Below, piece after piece: positions 9,201 through 17,622 of a stretch of 41,805 bases of DNA. The position numbers and the translations under genes were made by a program. The notes below the pieces were generated by a model, which had not been told where the DNA came from, searched no databases, and saw nothing but the letters and a program-made list of their open reading frames with translations. Source of the DNA: a virus; IMG/VR virus record IMGVR_UViG_3300011115_000186, positions 1 to 41,805 of that record. The stretch is one strand, 5' to 3'. How positions within the stretch are numbered: the first letter of the stretch is position 1; each line of letters starts with the position of its first letter.

Positions 9201-12200
9201 GCGGAACATATTATTAAGCTGATGGAACACGCCAAAACAAAATTGGGTTCTAAAGTATATAAGGAAGCTTTCACAAACCCGTTTGAGTTTGTAGCCTATG
9301 CTTTATCAAACCCACCATTTCAGATGGAGTTGGCGCGTATGGGTGGGCCGCATGGGATGGCTAGTCTGTCTCCTGTTGGCAAACCTTCGGCGTGGTCTGA
9401 ATTCCTGCGTAGCATAATAGATGCTCTTGGGCTTAAAGAACTTGTTAATCTAATATCGTGGCAAAAGGCTACAGGAAAAACTCCCACTACCAATGTGCTT
9501 CTAGAAGTAGCTGAGGCGTTTAACCGGATAGCATCTGCTCCTGAGGGTAATATAGAGATAGCTCCGTTGCCAGCAACGGCAGCGGCGGCATCGACCACTA
9601 AGCAAGCGCCCCCTAAAACTCCTGCGTATGTAACCACTGCCGAGGCATTGGCGCAAGTGGCTATCAAGGATAAGGGTGCGGCATCGTCAATTAAGAACCT
9701 TGGGACTACTCGTGGACTGCAATGGCTTGCTACCATGTTTCAGAATGATCGCTACGAACTTAAGCTTGCTGAAGATCGCGGGGCGCTGTTTGGTATTCTA
9801 GAACGCCTTGGTGACAAACTTAATAATGTATACGGGCAGATTACTCGCTCATCGGGCATAGCAGTTGACTTGTATGCAACGCGCCTAAAATTCCCTACAG
9901 AGAGAGTCAACCATGCGGTTGAGTCTTATGCGAACAAGCTTGGTATATCCATTAAAGACGCTCTAGCGCGGCTCCACCTTATACTTGAAGCACGCCATGA
10001 GCCAGAGCGCCGTGCCGTTAAGTATCTACGCAATGTTCCTTTGGATGATGCTAATAAGAATTATCTGCGGTACGGGAAAGACGCAAGTGGTAACCCTCTA
10101 TATTACTCAGCGGCAGGGTTCCGTGAAGCTGTTCTTAAAGCATTGTCTCAGCCGATGCCTAAACTTTCCGATGCGCAACGCAAGCAATGGGCGCAAACCT
10201 TACGGGGTATGCTGGATAAAGTAGTTGCCGATAAAAACTCCCACGCCATAATAGACAGCAAGGGGAATGCTATAGGGGCTGATCTCTTTGATATTAACAG
10301 CGTTCACTACAATGTAATTGCTGACCGTCCTTCAGCAGATATTGCTAGGTATACAAGAGACCTTGATACAAAGGCAGATAAAAAAGAAATTGATGCAGTA
10401 TCAGATGCAATTAAAGCAGTACATGAGATTACGATAGACCTTAATAGGGAAGCTAACTACTGGTCACAGCCTGTATCCAATGTCGTAGACTTTTATGGGT
10501 TTAAGAATTATGTGCCATTTAAAGGGCGTCCTGAAGGTAAAACTATTGATGAAGAGTTTAATATAGATAGCAAGCGTCTTGGTGGCGAGATGCAGGAGGG
10601 GCAGGATACCTTCCAAGGGCGTATGTCTGAGTCTGAGAATCCAATCCTGCAATCACTTGCAGATGGCGCAACTGCTGCTCTACGGGCTGGGCGCAAAAAC
10701 CTCACGCTAGCTGTTAAAAATGCTGTTAATAAAAGCGCAAGGATTCTGCACGGTAAAGTTATAGGCCATATAAAATTTGAGGATCGGTTTCTTGGCTCTG
10801 TAAATAAGGCTATGCTTGGTGGAGAAAACAAAATCTTCCACTATAACCAAGATGGCACGATTGATATTATTGAGTTAACTGATAAGAAGCAGAAGGAAGC
10901 CCTCCGTCGATCCTATCGGGAATCCCAGCCTGTAATGGACATAGTAAATAAGATAACTAGTGGGATTGGGCAGGGGCATACACGGTACAACCCAGCGTTT
11001 GCTCCGATGAACTTTGTGCGTGACTCACTCACTAATGCATTCACAATTGGTGCGGAACTTGGCGCATCCCGTGCAGGCAAGCTGATCAGCGGTATCTCTC
11101 AAGATGTAGCTAGCGGTGGACTGTACAGGGCGCTTAACTATTCCAGCCTGTATGCCAATGGGAAGTTTGACCAGATTAAAACATTGGCTGGTGGAGATAA
11201 AGCCTATAACAGCCTTACGGATAAAGAACGGTATTACCGGGATCTGTCTGACTATGTGACGATGGGTGGCAAGGTAGAATACCTGCAAAGTGTGGCGGCG
11301 CGGGGTAAGTTAGAAGAATTGGTTAAAGAGGTTGGTCGTTCAGGCATCTTGCTTAAGAAAGACCAGATAGATAAGTTTATTGACGTCTACAACGATATGT
11401 TTGAGTTGTCTAGTCGTGTTGCTAGCTATAGGATGCTCAAGACAGAATTTGAAGCTGAGAATATTAAGAAGGGCATGGCCCCGGCAAAAGCTAGGGAAGA
11501 TGCACAGATACAAGCAGTTGAGTATGCCAAGAATCTAGCCAACTTTGAGCAGGTTGGGCGCTGGGGCAAGAACGCCGGGGCGTTGTTTATGTTCTTCCGT
11601 CCCGCAGCTACGGGTGCTGTTCGTGCGATTGAGTCGCTTGCCCCTGCGTTTGGGTTCAATGAAAAGAACTTTAGGTTAAAAGCCGAGGCTGAACTAACGG
11701 GTACACTTAAAGCAGAAATTGACTCACTTAAAGCCAAAAATGAAGCGCGTAAGGGAAAAGTAGAAGAAGCGGAGCAGTATATAGCTACGCTTGAAAAAAT
11801 TAAACAGAAAGAAATTCAGATAGCCCCCATGCTTGCTAAGATAGATGCGGCTGTAGCTACTATGTATGAGCGCCAGCACCATGCTCGTGTAATGGCGGGT
11901 TCCCTCGCGGGTATGGGTATGGCTATGTATTTTATGGCCTTGATGATGAGCGGTGATGATGAGCAGGGGCGCAACAAAGTACTGAACGATGATATGTCGC
12001 GCTGGGGCAAGTATGCGCGGTTCCCTATTCCCGGCACGGATGTGATTATCCAGATACCTTGGGCTTTTGGTATAGGGACTTTTGCTGCCGCTGGCGCACA
12101 GCTAGCATCATTGGCTACTGGCAAGCAAAAGATAGTTGATGTATTTACCAATATTGGTGTTATGGGACTAGAAAACTTCTTGCCCCTACCAGTATCGCGT

Positions 12201-12911
12201 ATAAACCCAGTTGATAATTTACCTGCGGCAATATTTGATTCTGTTACCCCCTCCCCCCTGCGTCCGTTCTTTGAGTATGTGATGAACCTTGATGGGCTTG
12301 GGCGTGAGATATATAACAATCGCCAGTCTAAATATGGTGATGCCTACACAGGTGGCGATAATATTCCTGAGATGTACAAGCAAGTAGCGCGTAGCCTCTT
12401 CAATGCCACTGATGGTAAAACAGATATTAGCCCAAATACTCTGTACTTCTTTATGAGTAATTATCTGGATGGCTTTAACAAAATATTAGGGGGCGCAACT
12501 AACTTAGGCTTGCTTGCTTCAGGTGCAAAGGACTTTGATCCCAAGAACGATATGGTTCTGCTGAGTAGCTTTATTGGGTCTAAGTCCAACGTCGATGCAC
12601 GCGAGTTTAGCGAGGCAGAAAAGCAAATTAAGGATATGGATAAGCGCATCAACTCGCTTAAGGACAAGCCAGAGATGCTATCTAGATACATGGAAAGTAA
12701 TCCAACAGATTACTACATGGTGCAGTATTACAATCAGCAAGTTAATGGTAGTCTAAAGAAATTGCGAACAGTTGCGGGTCAAGTCCGTAGTAGTACTGAT
12801 CTTACTATAAGGGATCGTAAGTTGCAAACTGAGCAGATCAACCAGATGGAAAACGTGGTCAAGCGTCAACTGCTGGACTCGTTTGAGTACATCAAGAAGG
12901 GTGCTAGCTAA
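6207..12911 (+). CDS. giant internal/ejection-type virion protein, LPD38-like, with HExxH motif
   Basis: This 2,234-residue protein is the largest gene in the window. It opens with a short beta-type module (VKGPDGKYHGFQGPEG) of the kind that starts many phage internal proteins. Residues ~350-650 are Pro/Ala/Thr-rich linker. HELVH at 969-973 fits a zinc metallopeptidase motif. From ~1590 (HTRYNPAFAPMNFVRD) to ~2050 it resembles the large polyvalent protein-associated domain LPD38, including FMFFRPAATGAVRAIE and a hydrophobic segment near 1897-1915. A coiled-coil stretch occurs twice, at residues 408-459 and 1834-1873, the second inside the LPD38-like region. By analogy with podovirus internal proteins it may be ejected into the host cell; that is inference. 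Its stop overlaps the stop of the convergent gene. Confidence 0.7.
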   Translation: MATYQVKGPDGKYHGFQGPEGLPANLVNLLAQDFFEPAEEVAPPPPAPVGESGFLPSVYRGGRGVASLLTDVLPAMAAKAVGQDEYATKKLVQAAAYQKETEQKYPAEVPSYTNITGVGTALTYLKEAVGEAIPSMIPSLLTGGMASIAARPAIKAAMTVATEVAEREVAKAAAKNILTQESLEGIKKFAIDAGAKEAQKIALTYDATGALVGSALQNIPDVYQNVYDKTGKQDLGTALAFGGFNAVLDAVTPFNILRKMRTSGIEPEQLIGAWYKRGALGALEGFATEGSTEALQEMSSVAAENLVARHGEFFNRENFVRFVDAGLKGGLGGGVITGATNVAFGKGEPKAPEVVAPVTEEEAPPAVAGTTAPVAPLTPGEQDFEINAPGFVPAGTVTTALTPEQATLKTEIDALKVENEARRVSLEKAPLPTEKGQAARLAKYVATIEEIKQKEIQLAALPTTQPALEDVPELGAANATELGSEVSGAGIPISGKPDTGVTTEGTPTPERSGVVSTGQDAPVIDTGKEQPASTVITEEQIAAAPTPPVEVGLIKKVAFDILEAAPKVLTPAELQKQLLQPDTAAKWTTDKEPVLSLKETAGLINAIMPSLTPKVKAKAATVTPLARPSKAAINEDIAKYEKQIGTEYDKEYKEYSDKNGAYNLLQWGDLPRDAKDVFLNKVTENTPEERSKGFAVLTSYISKVREAQLETSEDKGLPAPAKLKADVVAGKYERNRHTYQYRDRLTYPSWDQLTTEQREIFENKLNEEAPKHKKSKEPMVSKANAEHEDTAFKAVSDHLVNEGYVAKPGVTYGEVREAQLKQQEAKRLTDIQKERAVEEPKSETEYSAKWEYKANEEYIPKFTDEELNKTAPNSAPIHDAKIKFLPDNIVTAIKSGNLQPLLDHLRIRTPIKVSDVVSKIVAQRMYELVKDVKIKFVDKLNKNHIAEYDAVFNTIFVTSSGLNEYTMQHELVHAATVKILDLYINRKGVGLTAEQKQAAEHIIKLMEHAKTKLGSKVYKEAFTNPFEFVAYALSNPPFQMELARMGGPHGMASLSPVGKPSAWSEFLRSIIDALGLKELVNLISWQKATGKTPTTNVLLEVAEAFNRIASAPEGNIEIAPLPATAAAASTTKQAPPKTPAYVTTAEALAQVAIKDKGAASSIKNLGTTRGLQWLATMFQNDRYELKLAEDRGALFGILERLGDKLNNVYGQITRSSGIAVDLYATRLKFPTERVNHAVESYANKLGISIKDALARLHLILEARHEPERRAVKYLRNVPLDDANKNYLRYGKDASGNPLYYSAAGFREAVLKALSQPMPKLSDAQRKQWAQTLRGMLDKVVADKNSHAIIDSKGNAIGADLFDINSVHYNVIADRPSADIARYTRDLDTKADKKEIDAVSDAIKAVHEITIDLNREANYWSQPVSNVVDFYGFKNYVPFKGRPEGKTIDEEFNIDSKRLGGEMQEGQDTFQGRMSESENPILQSLADGATAALRAGRKNLTLAVKNAVNKSARILHGKVIGHIKFEDRFLGSVNKAMLGGENKIFHYNQDGTIDIIELTDKKQKEALRRSYRESQPVMDIVNKITSGIGQGHTRYNPAFAPMNFVRDSLTNAFTIGAELGASRAGKLISGISQDVASGGLYRALNYSSLYANGKFDQIKTLAGGDKAYNSLTDKERYYRDLSDYVTMGGKVEYLQSVAARGKLEELVKEVGRSGILLKKDQIDKFIDVYNDMFELSSRVASYRMLKTEFEAENIKKGMAPAKAREDAQIQAVEYAKNLANFEQVGRWGKNAGALFMFFRPAATGAVRAIESLAPAFGFNEKNFRLKAEAELTGTLKAEIDSLKAKNEARKGKVEEAEQYIATLEKIKQKEIQIAPMLAKIDAAVATMYERQHHARVMAGSLAGMGMAMYFMALMMSGDDEQGRNKVLNDDMSRWGKYARFPIPGTDVIIQIPWAFGIGTFAAAGAQLASLATGKQKIVDVFTNIGVMGLENFLPLPVSRINPVDNLPAAIFDSVTPSPLRPFFEYVMNLDGLGREIYNNRQSKYGDAYTGGDNIPEMYKQVARSLFNATDGKTDISPNTLYFFMSNYLDGFNKILGGATNLGLLASGAKDFDPKNDMVLLSSFIGSKSNVDAREFSEAEKQIKDMDKRINSLKDKPEMLSRYMESNPTDYYMVQYYNQQVNGSLKKLRTVAGQVRSSTDLTIRDRKLQTEQINQMENVVKRQLLDSFEYIKKGAS

Positions 12912-13128
12912 CGCGCCAAGTCCGACAACCGAAGATACCCTCCTCGGTTGTCGTGTAGACTCTGACCCTGATTCCCGCTTTTTTAGCCGTTGTGTCGATG
13001 ATATAAGTCAAGTAGGAGGGCTTCATGGTCGGTATAAAGAAGCTATCTCCCACCTGCATACCTGAGTAGGGAAAGACCCAAACAGGTTCATCGTATGGCT
13101 GTGAATCACTCGGCGGCTTTTTCTTCAT
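12904..13128 (-). CDS. small conserved phage protein, end of the early operon
   Basis: This 74-residue protein has a Lys/Ser/Pro-rich start and a compact core: PYSGMQVGDSFFIPT, a middle YIIDTTAKKAGIRVRVYTT, and an ending with GIFGCRTWRVS. The pattern MQVGDSFFIPT...VR...RVWR is familiar from small phage and bacterial proteins often found near replication genes, and probably forms a small alpha/beta fold that could bind nucleic acid. No function is known to me. It overlaps the end of the primase-helicase gene by 23 bases in another frame and is the last gene of the minus-strand operon. Its TAG overlaps the tail of the convergent virion gene. Confidence 0.7.
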   Translation of the reverse strand: MKKKPPSDSQPYDEPVWVFPYSGMQVGDSFFIPTMKPSYLTYIIDTTAKKAGIRVRVYTTTEEGIFGCRTWRVS

Positions 13129-15958
13129 TTGCCGTAAACATATGCTCTATGTTCATCTCAATCTTGTAGGCGTATATATTAGTTGAGCCAAACGCTGTCT
13201 TCCAGCCAGCCGCCATCTGCTTACGCGACTTTGCCTTCAGGATACCCCGCTTGGTTAGTTCGCCCTCAAACCATGAAATACTTAGCTTGTTCATCTTGAG
13301 GTATTCCTTGACCGCACTACAGGAAATCCAGATGCTACCCTCATCCACATTGGCTGTAATGTTTAGCGCATTGCGCGGTTCCATGCTGATCTTGTTATCT
13401 CGGAACACAAGGCAGTTCTGAATGTTTCTGTTGATGAAGTCACCCAGCACGCTCTCTGCCTTACTGTCATCGTCTGCACTCTTACCGCTAATGATGTCAT
13501 CAAAGTCTGAACCTACTACCTTAAAGATTCGGTCGAGATTAAAATCTAGTAGGCCCATTGAGTTGGCAATCTTACCCGCCAGCATTGCCACACCCTGAAG
13601 ATTAGACAGGAAACGGTACTCGGCGTTCTTTGTGTGCCTATCCCCTACGGCTAGGTATTCTTTTGTAACCCTGCTTCGTATCTCAGGAATGCCTATCTTG
13701 AATAACTCTTGTATGTATAGCGGCCCTGCATATCCATGATTACGCTTGAGTGAATCAAACATGACCATGCCTCGTTCATCCGTCAACTCATAGCCCGGAA
13801 CCATTGGCTTTTGTATCGTAGGTTCAAGGATACGCATTTCTTCTGCGTTTGTGTCACCCTTGTACACAGCCATCAATTCCTTAAGTTTGATGTTGGTGGT
13901 GATAATTGCTATCAGCTTGGTGATGAACGCAATCTCTCGCTCTTGATTTGAAGACGCTTGCATCCGTAGCTTTGGCTGACCAGAAGATATGTTATAGGCA
14001 ACGTGCGAGACTACCTTACCGTCTGTATTGGTCTGCTCATCTAGTCCGTAGGTGATGTTCTTTGAAGTAATCATGCGACTGATAAGCGCATTCTGAGTGC
14101 CATCAAACACAGACAGCTTTTCAGGATGCCCCCAGATGCTCATCGCACCGTACAACGCGCCCGTCTTACCGTACCCTGATTTACCGAACAGGGAAAGAAT
14201 AACTCCATTGACGTTGGTGAATTCCATAAGGGGGCTTGCGAACCCACACAGGACAGTAAAAGCGTGCCACTCATAGCCGGGGTCATTAAACATCGTCATG
14301 ATGCGCTTCCACTCCTCAAGAGTGCCGCCCTGCTTGATGTTGTTAACGACATTCTTAGCTAGTGGTGAGGGTGGGCAATGCCTAATATCCCCATCGCTGA
14401 AGTATTCATTTGTGCCAAGCACGAATGACTTATGTTCATCTGAAGTCCAACCCTGCTGTATACGCATGATGTCTGCTCTCTTTGTGCTAGTTAAGAAGGT
14501 TGACCATTTCATGAAGTAACTCGCTATTCTTGGTATTAGTACTGGTTCAAAAGTAACGCTGTTGTTAGTAAGGAACTCCTTTAGCTTATCGAATGAAGCC
14601 ACATTTCTAAGGGGCAATAGAAACTCCCTGTCTCCATCGTGCGGCAGTTCAACTTTTACCAGCAAGCATTCGCCATCATGGGGGCTGTTGAGCCTTTGTA
14701 TTGGGTAAGTAGAGAAGGGCAGTATCAATTCATCGGGGTCTTGTATCATCCCCTTCTTGGTTGATCTAAGAGGTGGCGTGTAATAGATTCCTCCATTGAC
14801 TCCTCTTGAGTAGGGCTTAAGGAAGCTAGGGAAGATATAGCTTGTTTTGGTGGGCGTATTGGGCCGAATTGGTTGCGCTTCCTCTTCTTCTGTTCCAGTA
14901 TCTCCTGTAGGGGGGTCGATGGGTTCTTCTGCAACTCTGAGGATTTGTCCAAGCTTGATAGGCCCAGTAATTTTTCCTCGGTAGGGACACCCGCTACAGT
15001 TTTCTCTATTCTCTTTCTCAAAGGCGCTGCATCCGTGTGACCATTCAGCTTGTTCAAGAGACTGCTGGGCTTTCTTTTCGGTATTTTCTGAAGAGTAGGT
15101 GGGATGTCCATCTGACATTTGATGTATGGCAGTACCGCCATCACGACACCTAACGGCGACAGATATTCCAGCGTACCACAGCGGCTCTGGACAAGTAGCT
15201 GCGTTTTCGATGATGTATTTAATTTGAGCACAGCCTGTTCCTTCTAGACTTTGTAGTACTATTTTTGTGAAATCATATTCAAAATTATCCCGGCGCTTCT
15301 CATGTATGGCCTTGGTATCCTCATCAAGTCCCTTGTCCACCTGACCAAGATTGAACTCAGGAGTTACCTCACCAAGTAGAGCGCACAAGTCTTCAAATGC
15401 TGTAGGTTCAGCGTCCTGAATAATCTCAACAGGTAATGGTTCACCTTTAAGATTGCGGGAGCCGGGTACTCTGAGGATACGCGCTGCGTCGGCAGTTACA
15501 GTCTCATCAATAGCCAGACCCCAATCTACGCAGAACTGCTTGAACTTTTCTGCATAGGGCTTCCATGCTTCAGCGGTAACTTCCTCAGTGAAAGGCCAGT
15601 ACGCATGGATACCGTGCCCCGAGTTGACGATGACAGGTTCAGGGAAGTTGTTCTCAGATACAAACTTGTACAGTTTAATTAGCGCGTCTTCCCATGATGA
15701 AAACGGCTTACCCTCCCCGCAATCCAAGTCTATAAAGAAAGCACGCATAGCGATACAAGCAACCGCCTTACGCTGATATCCTTGGAAAGTACCTAAAGCA
15801 AAGAATGTGTTGTAGTCTCCTTCATCAAAAGCAGCCATGTGCTTCATGGCCTCATCTATATTTTCGGCAAATTTGGGTCGGACTAATTCGTTTTTAATTC
15901 CGACTACACAAATGTTACCCTGCGTTGGCAATATCTTTTCGAAAAATTGTTTGTTCAT
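13106..15958 (-). CDS. primase-helicase: AEP-type primase fused to a DUF927-like ATPase
   Basis: This 950-residue protein would make primers and unwind DNA at the phage fork. The N-terminal third fits an archaeo-eukaryotic primase: the metal-binding pair is in FFIDLDCGEG (D77, D79), followed by SGHGIHAYW (113-121) and DAARILRVPGSRN (157-169). A Cys-rich segment, NCSGCPYRGK, lies near residue 325, as in related primase-helicases. The C-terminal half holds a Walker A, GKSGYGKT (592-599), followed by GLDEQTN, which fits the DUF927 type of superfamily 3-like helicase. The length suits a two-domain enzyme. A hairpin followed by a T run ends 12 bases before the start codon, so expression may depend on readthrough. 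The ribosome site is weak. Confidence 0.85.
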   Translation of the reverse strand: MNKQFFEKILPTQGNICVVGIKNELVRPKFAENIDEAMKHMAAFDEGDYNTFFALGTFQGYQRKAVACIAMRAFFIDLDCGEGKPFSSWEDALIKLYKFVSENNFPEPVIVNSGHGIHAYWPFTEEVTAEAWKPYAEKFKQFCVDWGLAIDETVTADAARILRVPGSRNLKGEPLPVEIIQDAEPTAFEDLCALLGEVTPEFNLGQVDKGLDEDTKAIHEKRRDNFEYDFTKIVLQSLEGTGCAQIKYIIENAATCPEPLWYAGISVAVRCRDGGTAIHQMSDGHPTYSSENTEKKAQQSLEQAEWSHGCSAFEKENRENCSGCPYRGKITGPIKLGQILRVAEEPIDPPTGDTGTEEEEAQPIRPNTPTKTSYIFPSFLKPYSRGVNGGIYYTPPLRSTKKGMIQDPDELILPFSTYPIQRLNSPHDGECLLVKVELPHDGDREFLLPLRNVASFDKLKEFLTNNSVTFEPVLIPRIASYFMKWSTFLTSTKRADIMRIQQGWTSDEHKSFVLGTNEYFSDGDIRHCPPSPLAKNVVNNIKQGGTLEEWKRIMTMFNDPGYEWHAFTVLCGFASPLMEFTNVNGVILSLFGKSGYGKTGALYGAMSIWGHPEKLSVFDGTQNALISRMITSKNITYGLDEQTNTDGKVVSHVAYNISSGQPKLRMQASSNQEREIAFITKLIAIITTNIKLKELMAVYKGDTNAEEMRILEPTIQKPMVPGYELTDERGMVMFDSLKRNHGYAGPLYIQELFKIGIPEIRSRVTKEYLAVGDRHTKNAEYRFLSNLQGVAMLAGKIANSMGLLDFNLDRIFKVVGSDFDDIISGKSADDDSKAESVLGDFINRNIQNCLVFRDNKISMEPRNALNITANVDEGSIWISCSAVKEYLKMNKLSISWFEGELTKRGILKAKSRKQMAAGWKTAFGSTNIYAYKIEMNIEHMFTANEEKAAE

Positions 15959-15970
15959 AGCCGCAGAGAC

Positions 15971-15993
15971 AAAAAAGCGGAGACACCTCCGCT
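15971..15993 (-). terminator. intrinsic terminator/attenuator before the primase-helicase gene
   Basis: Read on the minus strand, there is a perfect 7-bp stem (AGCGGAG pairing with CTCCGCT, 4-base loop) followed by six T residues. It lies after the HTH gene and 12 bases before the primase-helicase start, so it could reduce transcription into that gene. Confidence 0.65.
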
Positions 15994-16010
15994 ATGTGCG
16001 AGTTAAATCG

Positions 16011-16349
16011 TTAACTCACCGTCTTTTTGCTACCTACCTTGATAGGACTGCCAAGCATATCCTGAAGGTAGATTCGCGCTTCGCTAAGAGTCTTGCACGG
16101 TAGCAACCCCCTAGCCATATCCTCCTCTACTAGTTTAATAAATAGTTCCACTCGCTCACGCTTTTTGAACCGTATCTCCCCACCCCTGAACCACGAATGA
16201 AGAGTCATGCGTGTGGTATTGAAAACTTGGGCGACATAGGAAGCAGGTAGATTTGCATCAATACAAGTGACAGCTAAATCCAACCCAAGCTTGTATACGC
16301 TTGCGGTTTGTACCCTGTTCAGGAGGGCGGGGCTATACGGGCGGCTCAT
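16011..16349 (-). CDS. helix-turn-helix DNA-binding protein
   Basis: This 112-residue protein has a clear helix-turn-helix region at about residues 28-56: CIDANLPASYVAQVF, then NTTRMTLHSWFRGG. The C-terminal half is helical and basic. It resembles small HTH proteins of phages that sit beside replication genes. Its start overlaps the stop of the upstream putative SSB gene (TAATG), so the two are probably translationally coupled. It may bind the origin or regulate early promoters; several palindromes in this window are possible targets, but nothing links them directly. A terminator-like hairpin follows the gene. Confidence 0.75.
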   Translation of the reverse strand: MSRPYSPALLNRVQTASVYKLGLDLAVTCIDANLPASYVAQVFNTTRMTLHSWFRGGEIRFKKRERVELFIKLVEEDMARGLLPCKTLSEARIYLQDMLGSPIKVGSKKTVS

Positions 16350-17194
16350 TATTTCTTAGTCCACTTCTTCACTATGTCGTTGACATCATCTGCTCCTGCC
16401 ACGGCTGGCTTTGCAGTCTGACGCTTGGTGGGTTCAGAAATGGCATCGGGTTGGCTAGGTGGCTCGACTTCCTCAGTCGCGTCTGTCTTGTAGACAGTCA
16501 GCCTAACAGCGTTCTCAGCAGCGGGGGTTTTGCCTTGCTGAATAACAGCATCGCGCATATCGGGAGGTACTGCGCTCACTGGCGAGAACAGCAGCCGAGG
16601 TACTGGCGAGTTGATATCAAACTGCATTTTGGTCACAACGCGCCCAGCCGAGACATTGTTATTAGCAAGCATCTGAATGTACGGACGGAAAGGCCACTTG
16701 CCCCCTTCTTCCTTGCCGAATGAACTAGTCGCTGGCAACACCAACTGATACACATCTCCCGATGGATCATTAGGCAGGACTACAGCGGTGCGCCAAGACA
16801 GGCGACAAGCGGTTCCAGTACCCCCTTGACCTGAACCCTTGACTGAGTTGGGGCAGGTAGAGCAGGTTTCCGCATAGGGCGCTCTAACCTCTGCATCTGG
16901 AACCTTAGAGTCATTAGACCAGCAAGCAGGGGACAGCTTCACACCCTTCTTATACGAACTGTTGTAGTAGGTGCGGGATGCGTCATGCGCCATCTTGACC
17001 ACGATGACGTTCATGTAGTTGTCGGTGTTAACACTCTGCTCTTTACCGCCTACGATTTTGCGGAACACGCGCCCCTCAATGGATATGCGCTTATTACCTT
17101 TGGTTGCATTACCTGCAACGGCTAGGGTGTCTTCATCAAGGCCCAATTCGATTAGGTCTGATCCTTGAAACATGGTTGCGAGTTGATTACTCAT
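16349..17194 (-). CDS. putative single-stranded DNA-binding protein
   Basis: This 281-residue protein begins with a polar N-terminus and has a beta-rich core (ISIEGRVFRKIVGG, YMNVIVVKMAHD). A Cys cluster, CWSND...CSTCPNS...CR, may bind zinc. The C-terminal ~70 residues are low-complexity Pro/Glu/Thr-rich and end in DDVNDIVKKWTKK. An OB-like core plus a flexible tail, placed among helicase, polymerase and primase genes, suggests a phage ssDNA-binding protein; related phages annotate similar genes this way, from recollection. It lacks the typical acidic DDDLPF tip of bacterial SSB, so the assignment is moderate. It is spaced 14 bases from the upstream gene and overlaps the HTH gene. Confidence 0.6.
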   Translation of the reverse strand: MSNQLATMFQGSDLIELGLDEDTLAVAGNATKGNKRISIEGRVFRKIVGGKEQSVNTDNYMNVIVVKMAHDASRTYYNSSYKKGVKLSPACWSNDSKVPDAEVRAPYAETCSTCPNSVKGSGQGGTGTACRLSWRTAVVLPNDPSGDVYQLVLPATSSFGKEEGGKWPFRPYIQMLANNNVSAGRVVTKMQFDINSPVPRLLFSPVSAVPPDMRDAVIQQGKTPAAENAVRLTVYKTDATEEVEPPSQPDAISEPTKRQTAKPAVAGADDVNDIVKKWTKK

Positions 17195-17208
17195 GATTTA
17201 TAAATACC

Positions 17209-17622
17209 TTAAACTGTAATTTCACTGGTGGAAGAAGCCTTGCGTACAACAATATCGTACTCACGCAGGGCATTCACGCCGGGAGGTAAGCCTTGACCCA
17301 CTCTTTCAGCTATGAATTCTTTGAAGTTGCGTTGATGGATGCGGCGTTCAAGCAGATCAATAGAGCCTTGCTCTTCTATGAAAGTCTTGAAGTGATCCCA
17401 ATCGGTGCAAAAATATCTATCCTTAACTTGGCGCGTTACCGTACCAAAGGTGGTACGCAGCCCACTCACATTCGTCGTATTGCAGATGTCCAGTAAAGCA
17501 GCTTCGATCTGTTCCATGTCTGCTTTCAGGGTTCCGTCTTGCGCTTCATAGGAACTTTTTAGGTTCTCACGTTGTCTCCTTATTGTCAAATAGGTTTCTA
17601 CTAATGCTTCTGTGTTAACCAT
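17209..17622 (-). CDS. conserved phage protein with N-terminal coiled coil (unknown)
   Basis: This 137-residue protein starts with a coiled coil (residues ~5-45, including YLTIRRQRENLKSSYEAQDG). A conserved-looking core follows: GTVTRQVKDRYFCTDWDHF and LERRIHQRNFKEFIAE, with a C-terminal beta strand YDIVVRK. Similar proteins lie between recombination and SSB-like genes in other phages, and a recombination-accessory role (Gam-like) is conceivable but not shown here. It has a GGAG ribosome site inside the end of the helicase gene and overlaps that gene by 8 bases, which implies coupled translation. Confidence 0.65.
   Translation of the reverse strand: MVNTEALVETYLTIRRQRENLKSSYEAQDGTLKADMEQIEAALLDICNTTNVSGLRTTFGTVTRQVKDRYFCTDWDHFKTFIEEQGSIDLLERRIHQRNFKEFIAERVGQGLPPGVNALREYDIVVRKASSTSEITV

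Noticed and set aside
14746-15231. 161-aa frame inside the primase-helicase gene
   Set aside because: It overlaps the region encoding the Cys-rich and linker part of the primase in another frame and shows no family pattern.
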